Assembly: GCA_003598085.1 (NCBI GenBank)
Contig: QZKU01000113.1
Span: 1-43,129, forward strand
Length of the DNA: 43,129 bases
Direction of reading: 5' to 3'
DNA from: Candidatus Abyssobacteria bacterium SURF_5
Lineage (GTDB): Bacteria; Abyssobacteria; SURF-5
Of the stretch, positions 35,119 to 43,129 are shown one piece after another. The position numbers and the translations under genes were made by a program. The number at the start of each line of letters is the position of its first letter. Position 1 is the first letter of the stretch. A model generated the notes under the pieces. The model worked only from the letters and a program-made list of their open reading frames with translations, made no database searches and was not told the DNA's origin.

Positions 35119-35243
35119 TATATGAATATTAATATCATCATTACCAAATACTTAAGCCTTGACAATGAAACTGCTTCGTGGCCCGAAAAGACCATAGATC
35201 ACACCCTTCCGCCATACACGCACCGGCTACCGTGGAGGACCAT

Positions 35244-38162
35244 ATGAGATTCACGCGAAGAGACTTCTTGAAAGTGAGCGCCACAACGACTGCAGCCCTT
35301 GCCCTCGACTCGCTCGGGTTTCTCGGCGGAATCGCAGGCGCGACCGAGAAGGTCTTTCAGGAATGGAAGTACGGCGGTTGGGAGGACCTGCACCGAACCG
35401 AATGGAAGTGGGACAAGGTGACCTTTGGGACGCACCTGGTCGACTGCTACCCCGGCAACTGCCTCTGGCGAGTCTACACAAAGGACGGCATCGTCTGGCG
35501 CGAGGAGCAGGCAGGCAAATACCCGGTCATCGACGCGACCGGCCCCGACTGGAATCCGCGCGGCTGCCAAAAGGGGTGCTCCTTCAGCAATATGATGTAT
35601 AACCCCGACCGAGTGAAGTACCCGATGAAGCGCGTCGGCCAACGCGGCGAGGGGAAGTGGAAGCGAATATCCTGGGAAGAGGCCTTTGATGAAATCTGCA
35701 ACAATTTGATAAACGCCATCAAGACCAACGGCCCCGAATCGATCATCTTCGAGCCCGGCCCCGGCAACGGCGGCTGGATACACCTCATGGCGCTCTGGGG
35801 CTTTTTCCAGACGCTTGGCGCGACAGAATTGGACCTCGATTCCACCATCGGCGACTTCAACAAGGGCGTATTCGAGACCTTCGGCAAATTCCAGTTCTGC
35901 GACTCGGTCGACGGCTGGTTTTTCGGCAAATTGCTGCTTATCTGGCACATGAACCCGGTGTACACCCGAATCCCCTCATACCATTTCATCTCCGAAGCGC
36001 GCTATCACGGCGCCGAGATCATTACCGTCGCGCCCGATTACTCGCCGTCCGCAATCCATGCGGACGAATGGATTCCGGTCGAGCCCGGCGCCGATGCCGC
36101 ACTCGGCCTCGGTATAGCACAAGTGCTTGTTTCACAAGGCAATTACGACACCGCTTTTGTCAAGGAACAGACGGATTTGCCGCTGCTGATCAGAACGGAT
36201 ACGGGCAAATTCCTGCGCGAGACCGACTTGACGGGCGTCGGACGCGAGGATCAGTTCTACTTCTGGAATCCGGCCGCAGACGCGCCAATCAAGGCGCCTC
36301 GCAACACGTTGGCGCTCCCCTGCGATCCGGCCCTCGAGGGGAACTACTCGGTTAGGCTCAAGGACGGACAATCGGTCGAGGTAAGACCTGCTTTCGCTCT
36401 TTTGCGCGAACAATTGGATAAAAATTACACGCCCGAGCAGGCATCGAAGATATGCGGTGTGAATCCCGATACAATACGGCGTCTTGCAGAGAAAGCATGG
36501 AAAGCGAAAGGACACGTTCAGATACTGGTCGGCTGGAACTCGGCCAAATACTACCACGGCGACCTTATGGAACGCGCCATGTGCCTGCTTCTGGCGCTCA
36601 CCGGCAGCGTCGGCAACAAGGGCAGCGGTATCCGCGGCTGGAGCGAGTCTTTATTCGAGGGAACCGAGCTGCTCTGGTTCGAGCGCCGCGACGTCGGCAC
36701 TCTCTTTCAGTACGGGCGCTGGCAATTGGGGCGTTTCGTAATGAAGGCCAAGGACCCCGACTTGACCGACGAGATCATGAGGCGCGAGTCCGAAAAACAG
36801 TGGAGCAGACGCGAGGGCACAATGGTGCCCCCCGCATTTCTCTACTATTTCCATTCCGGCTACCGCGACACCTGGAACAACAAGGCATGGCACTGCCCCA
36901 CGATGAAACGGCCTTTCGAGGAATATTTCAACGAGGCAATCGAGCGCGGGTGGTGGCAGGATCTAACCCGCCCGTATCCCGACCAGCAGCCGCTGGTTTA
37001 CTGCTATTTCGGAACAAGCCCGGCCCGCAAAAACCGGGGCTGGCTGAAAAACATCTACCCATCTCTATGGAACAAGTACAAATTCATTTTCACGATCGAA
37101 ACGCGCTGGAGCACGACCGCATTGATGTCCGACATGGTGCTGCCGGGCGCCGGCTTCTATGAGAAAACCGACACGCGCTTCCCCACCCCGCACGTGCCAT
37201 GGCTCACGTTGACCGAGGCCGCTGTCGCTCCGCTCGGCGAAGCCAAAGAAGAGTGGACGATCATGAGGCTGCTCGCCGAGCGCTTGCGCGCGCTTGCGCA
37301 AGAGACCGGCCATGAAAAGTACAAGGACAGGCGCGGCGTTACGCGCGATCTGTCCAAAATAGTTGACGATGTGACGTTCGGGCGCGAGACCGCCGACCAG
37401 GCGCTCAACGATTCGCTCCAGATGAGCGCAAAGCAGGGTTCGCTCCCCCAGGACACAAACCTCGCAACGCTTCGCAAGGAGGGGATCATCCGATTCACCA
37501 AGATATCCGAAATCGATGTTATCGCCTCGCACCTGATGACCGAGATCAAGCCGGACGAGCCGATCGTCCCCCTCACGTTCCACACCGGCCCGAAAAAGAT
37601 CCCCTATCCCACCTACAACCGGCGGATCACGTTCTACATCGACCACGACTGGTTCCTCGAAGCCGGCGAAGGTTTCCCCGTCCATAAGGACAACCCGCGC
37701 ATGGGCGGCAACTACCCTCTGCGCATGACCAGCGGCCATCAGCGCTGGAGCATCCATTCCATCTGGATCACCGACGACACGCTCGCGCGCACGCACCAGG
37801 GACGCCCGTTCATGTTCATGAATCCGGAAGACGCCCAAAAGCGCGGCATCGAGGACGGCGACCTTGTCCGCGTTTATAACGACTTCGACGACTTCAAGGT
37901 GCACGTCAAGCTCACCTCAGCCGCGCGCTCCGCCCAATCGGACGCCGGCCCGCGGCCGGGACAGGTCATCATCTACCACGCCTGGGAGCCGTACCAGTTC
38001 GAGAAATGGAAAAGCTACGACGCCGCTATCCCGGGTATGATCAAATGGCTCGACCTCGTCGGCGGCTACGGACACCTCGACTACTACCGCTGGAACTGGT
38101 GCACCCAGCCCGTTGACCGCGCCGTCTCGGTCGAAGTGGAGAAAGCGCAGGCTGTTGGATAA
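35244..38162 (+). CDS. Tat-exported type II DMSO-reductase-family molybdenum enzyme, hydrocarbon/steroid hydroxylase-like catalytic subunit
   Basis: A 972-aa Mo-bis-MGD oxidoreductase. The N-terminus has a Tat motif (TRRDFLKV, residues 4-11) and hydrophobic stretch, so it should be exported folded. The FS0 cluster ligands are probably His64, Cys68, Cys73 and Cys108 (THLVDCYPGNC, NPRGCQKGC); the His-Cys3 pattern, KDGIVWREEQ and YPMKRVGQRGEGKWKRISW are typical of the type II group of ethylbenzene, alkane and steroid dehydrogenases. Asp204 (TIGDFNKG) is the likely Mo ligand. The C-terminus has the usual MGD-binding domain (SGHQRWSIHS). ATG 35244 follows GGAGG at 5 nt. Unlike known relatives, no iron-sulfur beta or heme b gamma subunit gene adjoins it. 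The substrate (hydrocarbon, steroid or other) is inference. Confidence 0.85.
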   Translation: MRFTRRDFLKVSATTTAALALDSLGFLGGIAGATEKVFQEWKYGGWEDLHRTEWKWDKVTFGTHLVDCYPGNCLWRVYTKDGIVWREEQAGKYPVIDATGPDWNPRGCQKGCSFSNMMYNPDRVKYPMKRVGQRGEGKWKRISWEEAFDEICNNLINAIKTNGPESIIFEPGPGNGGWIHLMALWGFFQTLGATELDLDSTIGDFNKGVFETFGKFQFCDSVDGWFFGKLLLIWHMNPVYTRIPSYHFISEARYHGAEIITVAPDYSPSAIHADEWIPVEPGADAALGLGIAQVLVSQGNYDTAFVKEQTDLPLLIRTDTGKFLRETDLTGVGREDQFYFWNPAADAPIKAPRNTLALPCDPALEGNYSVRLKDGQSVEVRPAFALLREQLDKNYTPEQASKICGVNPDTIRRLAEKAWKAKGHVQILVGWNSAKYYHGDLMERAMCLLLALTGSVGNKGSGIRGWSESLFEGTELLWFERRDVGTLFQYGRWQLGRFVMKAKDPDLTDEIMRRESEKQWSRREGTMVPPAFLYYFHSGYRDTWNNKAWHCPTMKRPFEEYFNEAIERGWWQDLTRPYPDQQPLVYCYFGTSPARKNRGWLKNIYPSLWNKYKFIFTIETRWSTTALMSDMVLPGAGFYEKTDTRFPTPHVPWLTLTEAAVAPLGEAKEEWTIMRLLAERLRALAQETGHEKYKDRRGVTRDLSKIVDDVTFGRETADQALNDSLQMSAKQGSLPQDTNLATLRKEGIIRFTKISEIDVIASHLMTEIKPDEPIVPLTFHTGPKKIPYPTYNRRITFYIDHDWFLEAGEGFPVHKDNPRMGGNYPLRMTSGHQRWSIHSIWITDDTLARTHQGRPFMFMNPEDAQKRGIEDGDLVRVYNDFDDFKVHVKLTSAARSAQSDAGPRPGQVIIYHAWEPYQFEKWKSYDAAIPGMIKWLDLVGGYGHLDYYRWNWCTQPVDRAVSVEVEKAQAVG

Positions 38163-38170
38163 TGGATTTT

Positions 38171-38230
38171 GGGGCGGCCGCGCGGGGCCGCCCCTACTAT
38201 TCATATGAACCCGGCGCGGTTTTGCCGCGC
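38171..38230. terminator. Bidirectional hairpin region between convergent genes
   Basis: Two hairpins fill the 77-bp gap between the molybdoenzyme and DUF1847 stop codons. GGGGCGGCC (38171-38179) pairs with GGCCGCCCC (38186-38194), and GCGCGG (38214-38219) pairs with CCGCGC (38225-38230). Neither is followed by a long T-tract; the first also resembles a common dispersed intergenic repeat. Confidence 0.5.
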
Positions 38231-38239
38231 TACGTTTCA

Positions 38240-38929
38240 CTACGGAAATCTTAGCTTCTGATAATACGATTCGGACAGATAGACCGCCGCCAAAGGATTG
38301 TGGCCGGTCACGCGGTCCTTGACCGCCAGAACAGTGGTCGGCCTCTCGGCAAACTTGAAGAACAGCGAATCGTGCCCGACACAGAGACCGAGCAGAATAT
38401 TGAAATCGGTTCTTTCATGATTGAACAGCTTCGCCTGGTATATCGGATTGCACATCGGCTCGTCCATCCCGCGATATATCTTCTGCTCCTCAGTGAGCCC
38501 AATCTTATCTTTCGAAGTGCGTCCCGCCTTGCATAACACCGAAACAACTTCAAAACCGTGCCCCTCAAGAATGGTATTGACCACATCCGCTTCCCTGACG
38601 AGGCCGATACAAAATGCCAGGCCCAGCCGCTGATAGTTCATCTTCTTGGCGAACTCGATGAGCTCGATCAGGCGCGTCTTCGTCGGCTGCAGGACGTACG
38701 GCTGTTGATCGCGGTTGGCATAGCATTCGCCTTCCTGAATCGACGCCTGCCGCGCAAACTCCCCTATCACAGGATCATCATACTCCTTGTTCGCTTCGTC
38801 CAGGATATCGGCTCTGGTGAGGGTGGGACAGCCTTTGCTCCCCTGGCCGGTGTCGAACACACAGGCCCTGCTCATGAGATCGAGGTCGCACGCCGCACAC
38901 GACGGCTTTCGTTTCTTCTGTTCTCCCAT
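38240..38929 (-). CDS. DUF1847 family cysteine-rich, probable metal-binding protein
   Basis: A 229-aa protein. The N-terminal motif CAACDLDLMSRAC with a further CPT suggests a metal or Fe-S site. It continues with YVLQPTKTRLIELIEFAKKMNYQRLGLAFC, GFEVVSVLCKAGR, MCNPIYQAKLFN and ILLGLCVGHDSLFF, the conserved blocks of DUF1847. The function is unknown; the family is frequent in anaerobes. The ATG follows AAAGGAG at 6 nt. It is convergent with the molybdoenzyme and divergent from the flavoprotein pair. The several conserved cysteines in the body suggest redox or metal chemistry (inference). Confidence 0.88.
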   Translation of the reverse strand: MGEQKKRKPSCAACDLDLMSRACVFDTGQGSKGCPTLTRADILDEANKEYDDPVIGEFARQASIQEGECYANRDQQPYVLQPTKTRLIELIEFAKKMNYQRLGLAFCIGLVREADVVNTILEGHGFEVVSVLCKAGRTSKDKIGLTEEQKIYRGMDEPMCNPIYQAKLFNHERTDFNILLGLCVGHDSLFFKFAERPTTVLAVKDRVTGHNPLAAVYLSESYYQKLRFP

Positions 38930-39000
38930 AACATGCTCCTTTTATGTAACGAACGCCTATCTTTCATGCTATCGATATGTGGACCAGAACTCCCTGCAAA

Positions 39001-39009
39001 AGTATATCA
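39001..39009 (-). promoter_or_regulatory. Extended -10 promoter of the DUF1847 gene
   Basis: On the minus strand TGATATACT is an extended -10 (TG, one base, TATACT at 39006-39001). A -35 like TTGCTA lies 19 bp upstream. The start site would be near 38994, about 65 nt before ATG 38929. Confidence 0.45.
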
Positions 39010-39077
39010 GAAATCGGGCGTCTTTTAGCAAGGCCATCGCCCGCGCCAACCGCTCGCTCTGGCGCCCACCGTTTTTT

Positions 39078-39258
39078 GTCCGACTTGTCCCACCTGTGCG
39101 GACCCGTCCCCATCCGCCCCGTCAACCTCGTCCGACGTCTTGCCCACCTCGTCCGCCCCGTCCAACTCGTCGCCCCCCTCCGACTGGTCCGACTTGTCCA
39201 CCTCGTCCACCCCGTCCATTCCGTCCGACTTGTCCACCTCGTTCTACTCGTCCGACAA
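39078..39258. repeat. Degenerate 9-nt tandem repeat (GTCCACCTC-like)
   Basis: About 180 bases consist of near-repeats of GTCC(A/G)(C/A)CTC, GTCCGACTT and GTCCGCCCC in register every 9 bases, on the minus strand read as GACGAGGTG units. It lies just upstream of the flavoprotein promoter. Frames through it give low-complexity Asp- or Pro-rich peptides and are not considered genes. Confidence 0.75.
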
Positions 39259-39264
39259 CCCCGT

Positions 39265-39293
39265 TTGACTTTGCCGCCGCGCCGGTCTATTAT
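39265..39293 (+). promoter_or_regulatory. Sigma70 promoter of the flavoprotein pair
   Basis: TTGACT (39265-39270), a 17-bp spacer and TATTAT (39288-39293), 10 of 12 consensus matches. The start site would be near 39300, about 52 nt before ATG 39352. Confidence 0.7.
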
Positions 39294-39351
39294 TGGTCAT
39301 TATTCGCAGCCGCCGGACATCTTCCCCGGCAAAACGTGAGGAACAAATTTT

Positions 39352-41004
39352 ATGAACCACGACTACCCGATCATCGACGCGGATGTCCTTATCATTGGCG
39401 GCGGCAGCGCCGGAGCAATGGCGGCCATCCGCGCAAAAGAAGTTGATCCCGCCCAGAAAGTCGTTGTCTTCGAGAAGGGCCACATCAAGTATTCCGGCTG
39501 CATCGCCCGCGGTATGGATGCGCTCAACATCGTCGCGATCCCGGGCCTCGACACGCCGGAATTATATGTCGAGTCCAACAGCATCGCGTGTCACGGCGTC
39601 ATGGATGAGCCGCAGGCGTACGAGATGGCGAAACGCAGCTTCGGCCTGCTCAAGAAGCTCGAGTCGTGGGACGTGTGCTTTCCCACCGATAAGCACGGCA
39701 ACTACGAAGTCCTGCAAGTGCACCCGAAGGGCAAATTCTGTGTAACCATGAAGGAGCCCGAGCTGAAGACCATCCTCGCCCGCCGCTGTCATGAGCTCGG
39801 CATCGAGATCGTCAACCGGACAATGGCGATGCGCCTCCTGAAGCAGGGCGACGCGGCAACCGGCGCAATCGGCATGAACGTGCGCACCGGCGAGATCGTT
39901 GTCTGCAGGGCGCGCTCGGTTATCCTGAGCGCGGGCGGAACCGCGCGGTTCGGACTCCCCAACAGCGGCTACCTCTATGGCGTCTATGATTTCCCCGGCA
40001 ACACCGGCGACGGCTATATCCTGGCGTACAAGGCGGGCGCGGAGCTTTCGGGCTTCGAGTACACCTGCACCTATTACATCGTCAAGGACATCAACGCTCC
40101 CCTGCTCTATATCACGCTTACGAGGGGCGCACACCTGTTCAATGCGTTCGATCAGCCCTTCCACGAATCGCACCCGAGCATCCCCATGATGCACGCCGAG
40201 CACCAGGCCCACCGCGGCCCCATGCGCATCAAGCTCGACCACCTCCCTGAGGACAAGATACGCGAAATCGAAGACATCCTCTTCAGCACCGAGCGGCCGG
40301 TTCAGCAGCGCTTTTACCAGGGGCGCGACGTCGACTTTCGCACGGGCGAAATAGAGCTGTGGCCGACTGAAGTCTTCCTGTGCGGCGGCCACGGACAGAC
40401 CGGCGTGCGCGTTAACACGAAAGCCGAGTCAACCGTGCCCGGCCTCTACGCCGCCGGCGATACCTCTTTGGTCGCGAGAGGACACCTGACCGGCGCATTC
40501 GTCTACGGCGAGATAGCCGCCGAGAACGCAACCGAATTTGCCGCCGCGCGCGGACCGGTCGAATTGGACAGTTCGCAGGTCGAGGCGTTCATCCGGGAAA
40601 GAGACGAGCGCGGCGACAAACCCAACGGGAAAATCCCGATCGAGGAGTTCGAGTACAAGGTGCGCAGGATGATCAACGACTACATCGTGCCGCCGAAAAA
40701 CAACTACAAGCTCGATCGCGCGATTTGGTGGATGACTCGATTCCGCAAGGACCTGTTCGAGATCGTCAGAGTCAGAGACGTGCACGACCTCTTCAAAACG
40801 TACGAGGTCGAGAACATCATCCAATGCGCACTCATGAGTGCGCTCGCCTCGAAGGAGCGCACCGAGAGCCGCTGGGGGCTGTGGCATTATCGCTCCGATT
40901 ACCCGGCAAAAGACGAGAAGTGGCGCAAGCACATCGTACTGAAAATGGGCGGCGCGTCGCCTGAAGACGTGCTCATTTCGCACGCGCCTGTCTTGACATT
41001 ATAA
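39352..41004 (+). CDS. FAD-dependent oxidoreductase of the fumarate reductase / APS reductase flavoprotein family
   Basis: A 550-aa flavoprotein. The FAD Rossmann motif is VLIIGGGSAGAMAA (12-25). The segment FEKGHIKYSGCIARGMDALN resembles AprA-type proteins (SG..A.G..A.N). Later come AGGTARFG, a GDGYILAYKAGAELSGFEYT substrate-lid region and the C-terminal FAD motif VPGLYAAGDTS. The C-terminal 100 residues are helical, as in AprA/SdhA/FrdA. No signal peptide is seen, so it is cytoplasmic. It is 10 bp before the GltD-like gene and shares its promoter, suggesting one complex. It is not a confident APS reductase: no AprB gene is adjacent, and the substrate is unknown. Confidence 0.85.
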   Translation: MNHDYPIIDADVLIIGGGSAGAMAAIRAKEVDPAQKVVVFEKGHIKYSGCIARGMDALNIVAIPGLDTPELYVESNSIACHGVMDEPQAYEMAKRSFGLLKKLESWDVCFPTDKHGNYEVLQVHPKGKFCVTMKEPELKTILARRCHELGIEIVNRTMAMRLLKQGDAATGAIGMNVRTGEIVVCRARSVILSAGGTARFGLPNSGYLYGVYDFPGNTGDGYILAYKAGAELSGFEYTCTYYIVKDINAPLLYITLTRGAHLFNAFDQPFHESHPSIPMMHAEHQAHRGPMRIKLDHLPEDKIREIEDILFSTERPVQQRFYQGRDVDFRTGEIELWPTEVFLCGGHGQTGVRVNTKAESTVPGLYAAGDTSLVARGHLTGAFVYGEIAAENATEFAAARGPVELDSSQVEAFIRERDERGDKPNGKIPIEEFEYKVRRMINDYIVPPKNNYKLDRAIWWMTRFRKDLFEIVRVRDVHDLFKTYEVENIIQCALMSALASKERTESRWGLWHYRSDYPAKDEKWRKHIVLKMGGASPEDVLISHAPVLTL

Positions 41005-41014
41005 GGAACCTGAA

Positions 41015-42631
41015 ATGCAACGAAGAAATTTTCTGGAAGCGCTCACCGATAATGTAATCGTCGATAACTCGAAATGCATCTACTGCGGCGAATGCATCGA
41101 GGTCTGCGTCCTCGATAACCTCAGGATGCAGCTTGCCCCGTGCCGCTCAGCCTGCCCGCTCGGCGTCAATTGCCACGGCTACGTTCAACTTATCGCGCGC
41201 GGCGACGACGAGACGGCATATCAGGTACTGACCAAAACTCTCCCGTTCCCCGGCATTCTCGCCCGGGTCTGCACCGCCCCCTGCGAGCCTGCCTGCCACC
41301 GGAATACCCAAACGGGAGAGGCGGTCGCTATCCGCGCGCTCAAGAGATATCTGGTCGATTCGATGCACGGAAAAGAACGAGCCGTTCCCGCGCCGGACAA
41401 GGCGACCGGAAAGAAAGTAGCCATCGTTGGTTCGGGTCCCGCCGGACTCATGGCGGCGTTCGACCTGCGCATGCACGGCCATGCGGTCACCGTCTTCGAG
41501 GCGGAAAGCGAGCCCGGCGGCTTCCTTCGCTGGGCGATACCGGAATTCAATCTGCCGCTTAAAGCGCTCCTTGAAGAAATCGACGTGCTGGAGAAAATGG
41601 GCGCCGTCATACACTGCGGCGTGAAGATAGGGAAAGACAAGACGCTGGACGATCTCAAGAACGAGTTCGACGCCGTGATTATCGCCGCCGGCTGCGGCGG
41701 CCACGCCAGGCTCGGCATCGCGGGCGAGAACCTTCGGAACGTGCATCACGGATTGCCGCTGCTCAAGGACGTCCGCTCCGGGCGCGCGCCGGAATTATCG
41801 GGAAACGTCATCGTCATCGGCGGAGGCAACGTCGCGGTGGATGCGGCGCGCACCGCCCTCAGGCTCGGCGCCGGAACCGTTCGCGTCGTTTCATTGGAGA
41901 CCGAAGGCGAGCTGCCCGCGTTCAAGGGCATCGTCAATATGGCGACGGCGGAGGGTATCACATTCGACCACGGCTGGGGCGTCGCCACCATCAAAGGGCA
42001 GAACGGAAAGGCCACGGCTATAGAGCTTCAAAGATGCCTGCGGGTGTTCGACGACTGCGGGAAATTCAGTCCATGCTTCGACTCGTGCGAATTGAAAACA
42101 ATTGAAGCCGATCATGTCGTCATAGCCATCGGCCAGAAACGCGAACACGCATGCCTCGCGGTTTCCGGCATCGTCAATCCTGACGATGCGAAGCCCGACC
42201 CGCTCACGCTCGCAACTTCCGATCCGAAGGTGTTTCTGGCCGGCGACTACGCAACCGGGCCGTCGTCCGTCGTCGATGCGATGGCGTCCGGCAGAACCGC
42301 GGCCGAATCAGTCGACAGATTCCTCAGAGGCAGGCATCTCACCTACGGAAGAGGATATCGCGGACCGGTCGAGCTCGAGTTCGAGATAGATACTGCAAGC
42401 GCATCCAGCCTCGGACGCGTCAAGATTCCGCAAAAGCGCTTCGAAGACAAGGGCGACTTCAAAGAGGTTGGCGGCTCGATTGATAAGGATGCCGCCCGCG
42501 CCGAGGCCTCGCGCTGTTACTCGTGCGGCGGCCCGTTCGGCAAGTTCCGCACGTGCTGGTTCTGCCTCCCGTGCGAAGTCGAGTGCCCGGAGAAGGCCCT
42601 GCGCGTAGAAATCCCGTTCCTCCTGCGTTGA
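41015..42631 (+). CDS. NfnB/GltD-like iron-sulfur flavoprotein with N- and C-terminal ferredoxin motifs
   Basis: A 538-aa protein. An N-terminal 4Fe-4S motif CIYCGECIEVC (21-31) is followed by the GltD-type Fe-S domain (CRSACPLG...CTAPCEPAC). The FAD motif is VAIVGSGPAGLMAA (135-148) and the NAD(P)H motif is VIVIGGGNVAVDAA (265-278). A GDYATGPSSVVDAMASG segment completes the flavin fold. The C-terminus adds CYSCG and CWFCLPCEVECPEKAL (another 4Fe-4S motif). It probably moves electrons between NAD(P)H, ferredoxin and the adjacent flavoprotein. The ATG follows AAGGAA. It uses the same module type as the N-terminal half of the formate dehydrogenase at the other end of the window. Confidence 0.88.
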   Translation: MQRRNFLEALTDNVIVDNSKCIYCGECIEVCVLDNLRMQLAPCRSACPLGVNCHGYVQLIARGDDETAYQVLTKTLPFPGILARVCTAPCEPACHRNTQTGEAVAIRALKRYLVDSMHGKERAVPAPDKATGKKVAIVGSGPAGLMAAFDLRMHGHAVTVFEAESEPGGFLRWAIPEFNLPLKALLEEIDVLEKMGAVIHCGVKIGKDKTLDDLKNEFDAVIIAAGCGGHARLGIAGENLRNVHHGLPLLKDVRSGRAPELSGNVIVIGGGNVAVDAARTALRLGAGTVRVVSLETEGELPAFKGIVNMATAEGITFDHGWGVATIKGQNGKATAIELQRCLRVFDDCGKFSPCFDSCELKTIEADHVVIAIGQKREHACLAVSGIVNPDDAKPDPLTLATSDPKVFLAGDYATGPSSVVDAMASGRTAAESVDRFLRGRHLTYGRGYRGPVELEFEIDTASASSLGRVKIPQKRFEDKGDFKEVGGSIDKDAARAEASRCYSCGGPFGKFRTCWFCLPCEVECPEKALRVEIPFLLR

Positions 42632-43129
42632 CCGGTTTCGCCACAAAGAAGGCTATCCGCAGACGCCGTCCTGGACCCGATCCGGGATTCCACAGATTTT
42701 CGCGGATTAGAAACATCTTCACAGGAGCAAACAGAGGTAACGGAGAATTCCTTCTTCTCATCTTTCAACTTTGAACCTTGAAGATTAAACCTTGAACTAA
42801 TTTCTGACCACAGATGAACTCAGATTCACACGGATTTTTCGAACCTAATACACGCCCCTGTATGGGCATCCCGCGGCCCCGCGGGAACGTGCCCGTTTTG
42901 ATGAATCCCCGCGTGCGACGTAGGGGCACGGCGTGACGTGCCCATCGATTCCTCCTGACCCCGCCGGAGTATAATTCCCCCTTATAATTCCCCCTTTACG
43001 AAAGGGGGACTAAAGGCCCTTCTTCCGCGTCTCTCCGCCGTCATTCCTGCTATGTGCTCTTGTCAAGGGAAATGCAGAGCCGCGGTTCTTTTTCTTTTCT
43101 TCTTCTTAATTTTAATTCGCCTGAGCGAA
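42632..43129. repeat. Terminal intergenic repeat region, no gene
   Basis: This stretch contains a dispersed-repeat fragment (42717-42745), a CCACAGATGAAC-type repeat near 42809-42835, hairpins TCCCGCGG/CCGCGGGA (42869-42886) and GGGCACG/CGTGCCC (42924-42943), an exact 13-bp tandem duplication (42971-42996, ATAATTCCCCCTT twice) and a CCCCCTTT/AAAGGGGG hairpin (42990-43008). No coding sequence is supported. Confidence 0.7.

Larger units (their letters stand above)
34620..35243. other. Intergenic region with repeats and an operator-like palindrome, no gene
   Basis: This 624-base gap holds an imperfect direct repeat (34869-34891 and 34904-34931, both TCCCGC.TGTGCTC-like), a REP-like stem-loop (34947-34977; CCCCGCG pairs with CGCGGGG and outer ATTCT with AGAAT), and the palindrome at 35102-35118. 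A TTGACA at 35159 has no matching -10. Short open frames overlap the repeats and look non-coding. Confidence 0.65.

Noticed and set aside
35159-35190. TTGACA at 35159 as the promoter of the molybdoenzyme
   Set aside because: No -10-like hexamer lies 16-19 bp downstream.
39025-39237. Acidic 70-aa minus-strand frame over the 9-nt repeats
   Set aside because: Asp/Gly/Ser periodicity is a direct product of the tandem repeat; no ribosome binding site.
39352-41004. Assignment as dissimilatory APS reductase AprA
   Set aside because: The fold family fits, but no AprB or sat/qmo genes are adjacent and the active-site match could not be verified by eye.
40993-41010. TTGACATTATAA at the end of the flavoprotein gene as a promoter
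   Set aside because: The two hexamer-like parts are directly adjacent, far too close, and the next gene is clearly in the same operon.

Overview
This 43 kb window reads as chromosomal DNA of an anaerobic Gram-negative bacterium. The signs are a selenocysteine formate dehydrogenase, a Tat-exported type II molybdoenzyme, iron-sulfur flavoproteins, an acyl-CoA dehydrogenase, twitching ATPases and good sigma70-type promoters. The repeats and gene mix resemble environmental Desulfobacterota-like or candidate-phylum genomes. No rRNA, tRNA or ribosomal protein is present to fix the taxonomy, so this placement is inference.

Region 1 (1-4825): a formate dehydrogenase selenoprotein (Sec826, encoded by an in-frame TGA with a SECIS hairpin). 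Its N-terminus is fused to 2Fe-2S, GltD-like flavoprotein and ferredoxin modules. A molbindin (TOBE) gene follows.

Region 2 (4826-13850): one strong promoter precedes five same-strand genes in the order A-B-A-B-B. A is a membrane-anchored FecR-like/beta-propeller/ZU5-like protein; B is a multi-pass membrane protein with a cytoplasmic-type ankyrin domain. A diverged 47-bp inverted repeat brackets the set. This is the best candidate in the window for an undescribed system, probably envelope sensing coupled to ankyrin partners.

Region 3 (14053-20735): a YfhO-type membrane protein with its own promoter, four small membrane proteins and an exported-type or cytosolic YtcJ-like amidohydrolase.

Region 4 (20833-25173): a promoter with consensus hexamers drives a LarA-like (DUF2088) protein that lacks the expected nickel-pincer residues, followed by a short-chain dehydrogenase. 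A DUF429 protein lies on the other strand, then an acyl-CoA dehydrogenase behind a near-consensus promoter.

Region 5 (25219-33010, minus strand): four tandem PilT-like ATPases of two alternating types behind a perfect TTGACA/TATAAT promoter, an S58 (P1) peptidase, a REP-like palindrome, and a fused MoxR AAA ATPase/vWA protein.

Region 6 (33261-42631): a response regulator-PAS-GGDEF protein, a Tat-exported DMSO-reductase-family catalytic subunit resembling ethylbenzene/alkane/steroid hydroxylases but with no beta or gamma subunit beside it, a DUF1847 protein, and a promoter-driven pair of an AprA/FrdA-like flavoprotein and an NfnB/GltD-like iron-sulfur flavoprotein. The last 500 bases hold only repeats.

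Possible common thread (inference): anaerobic redox metabolism around molybdenum/tungsten enzymes, with GltD-type electron-entry modules at both ends of the window, plus surface sensing and motility.
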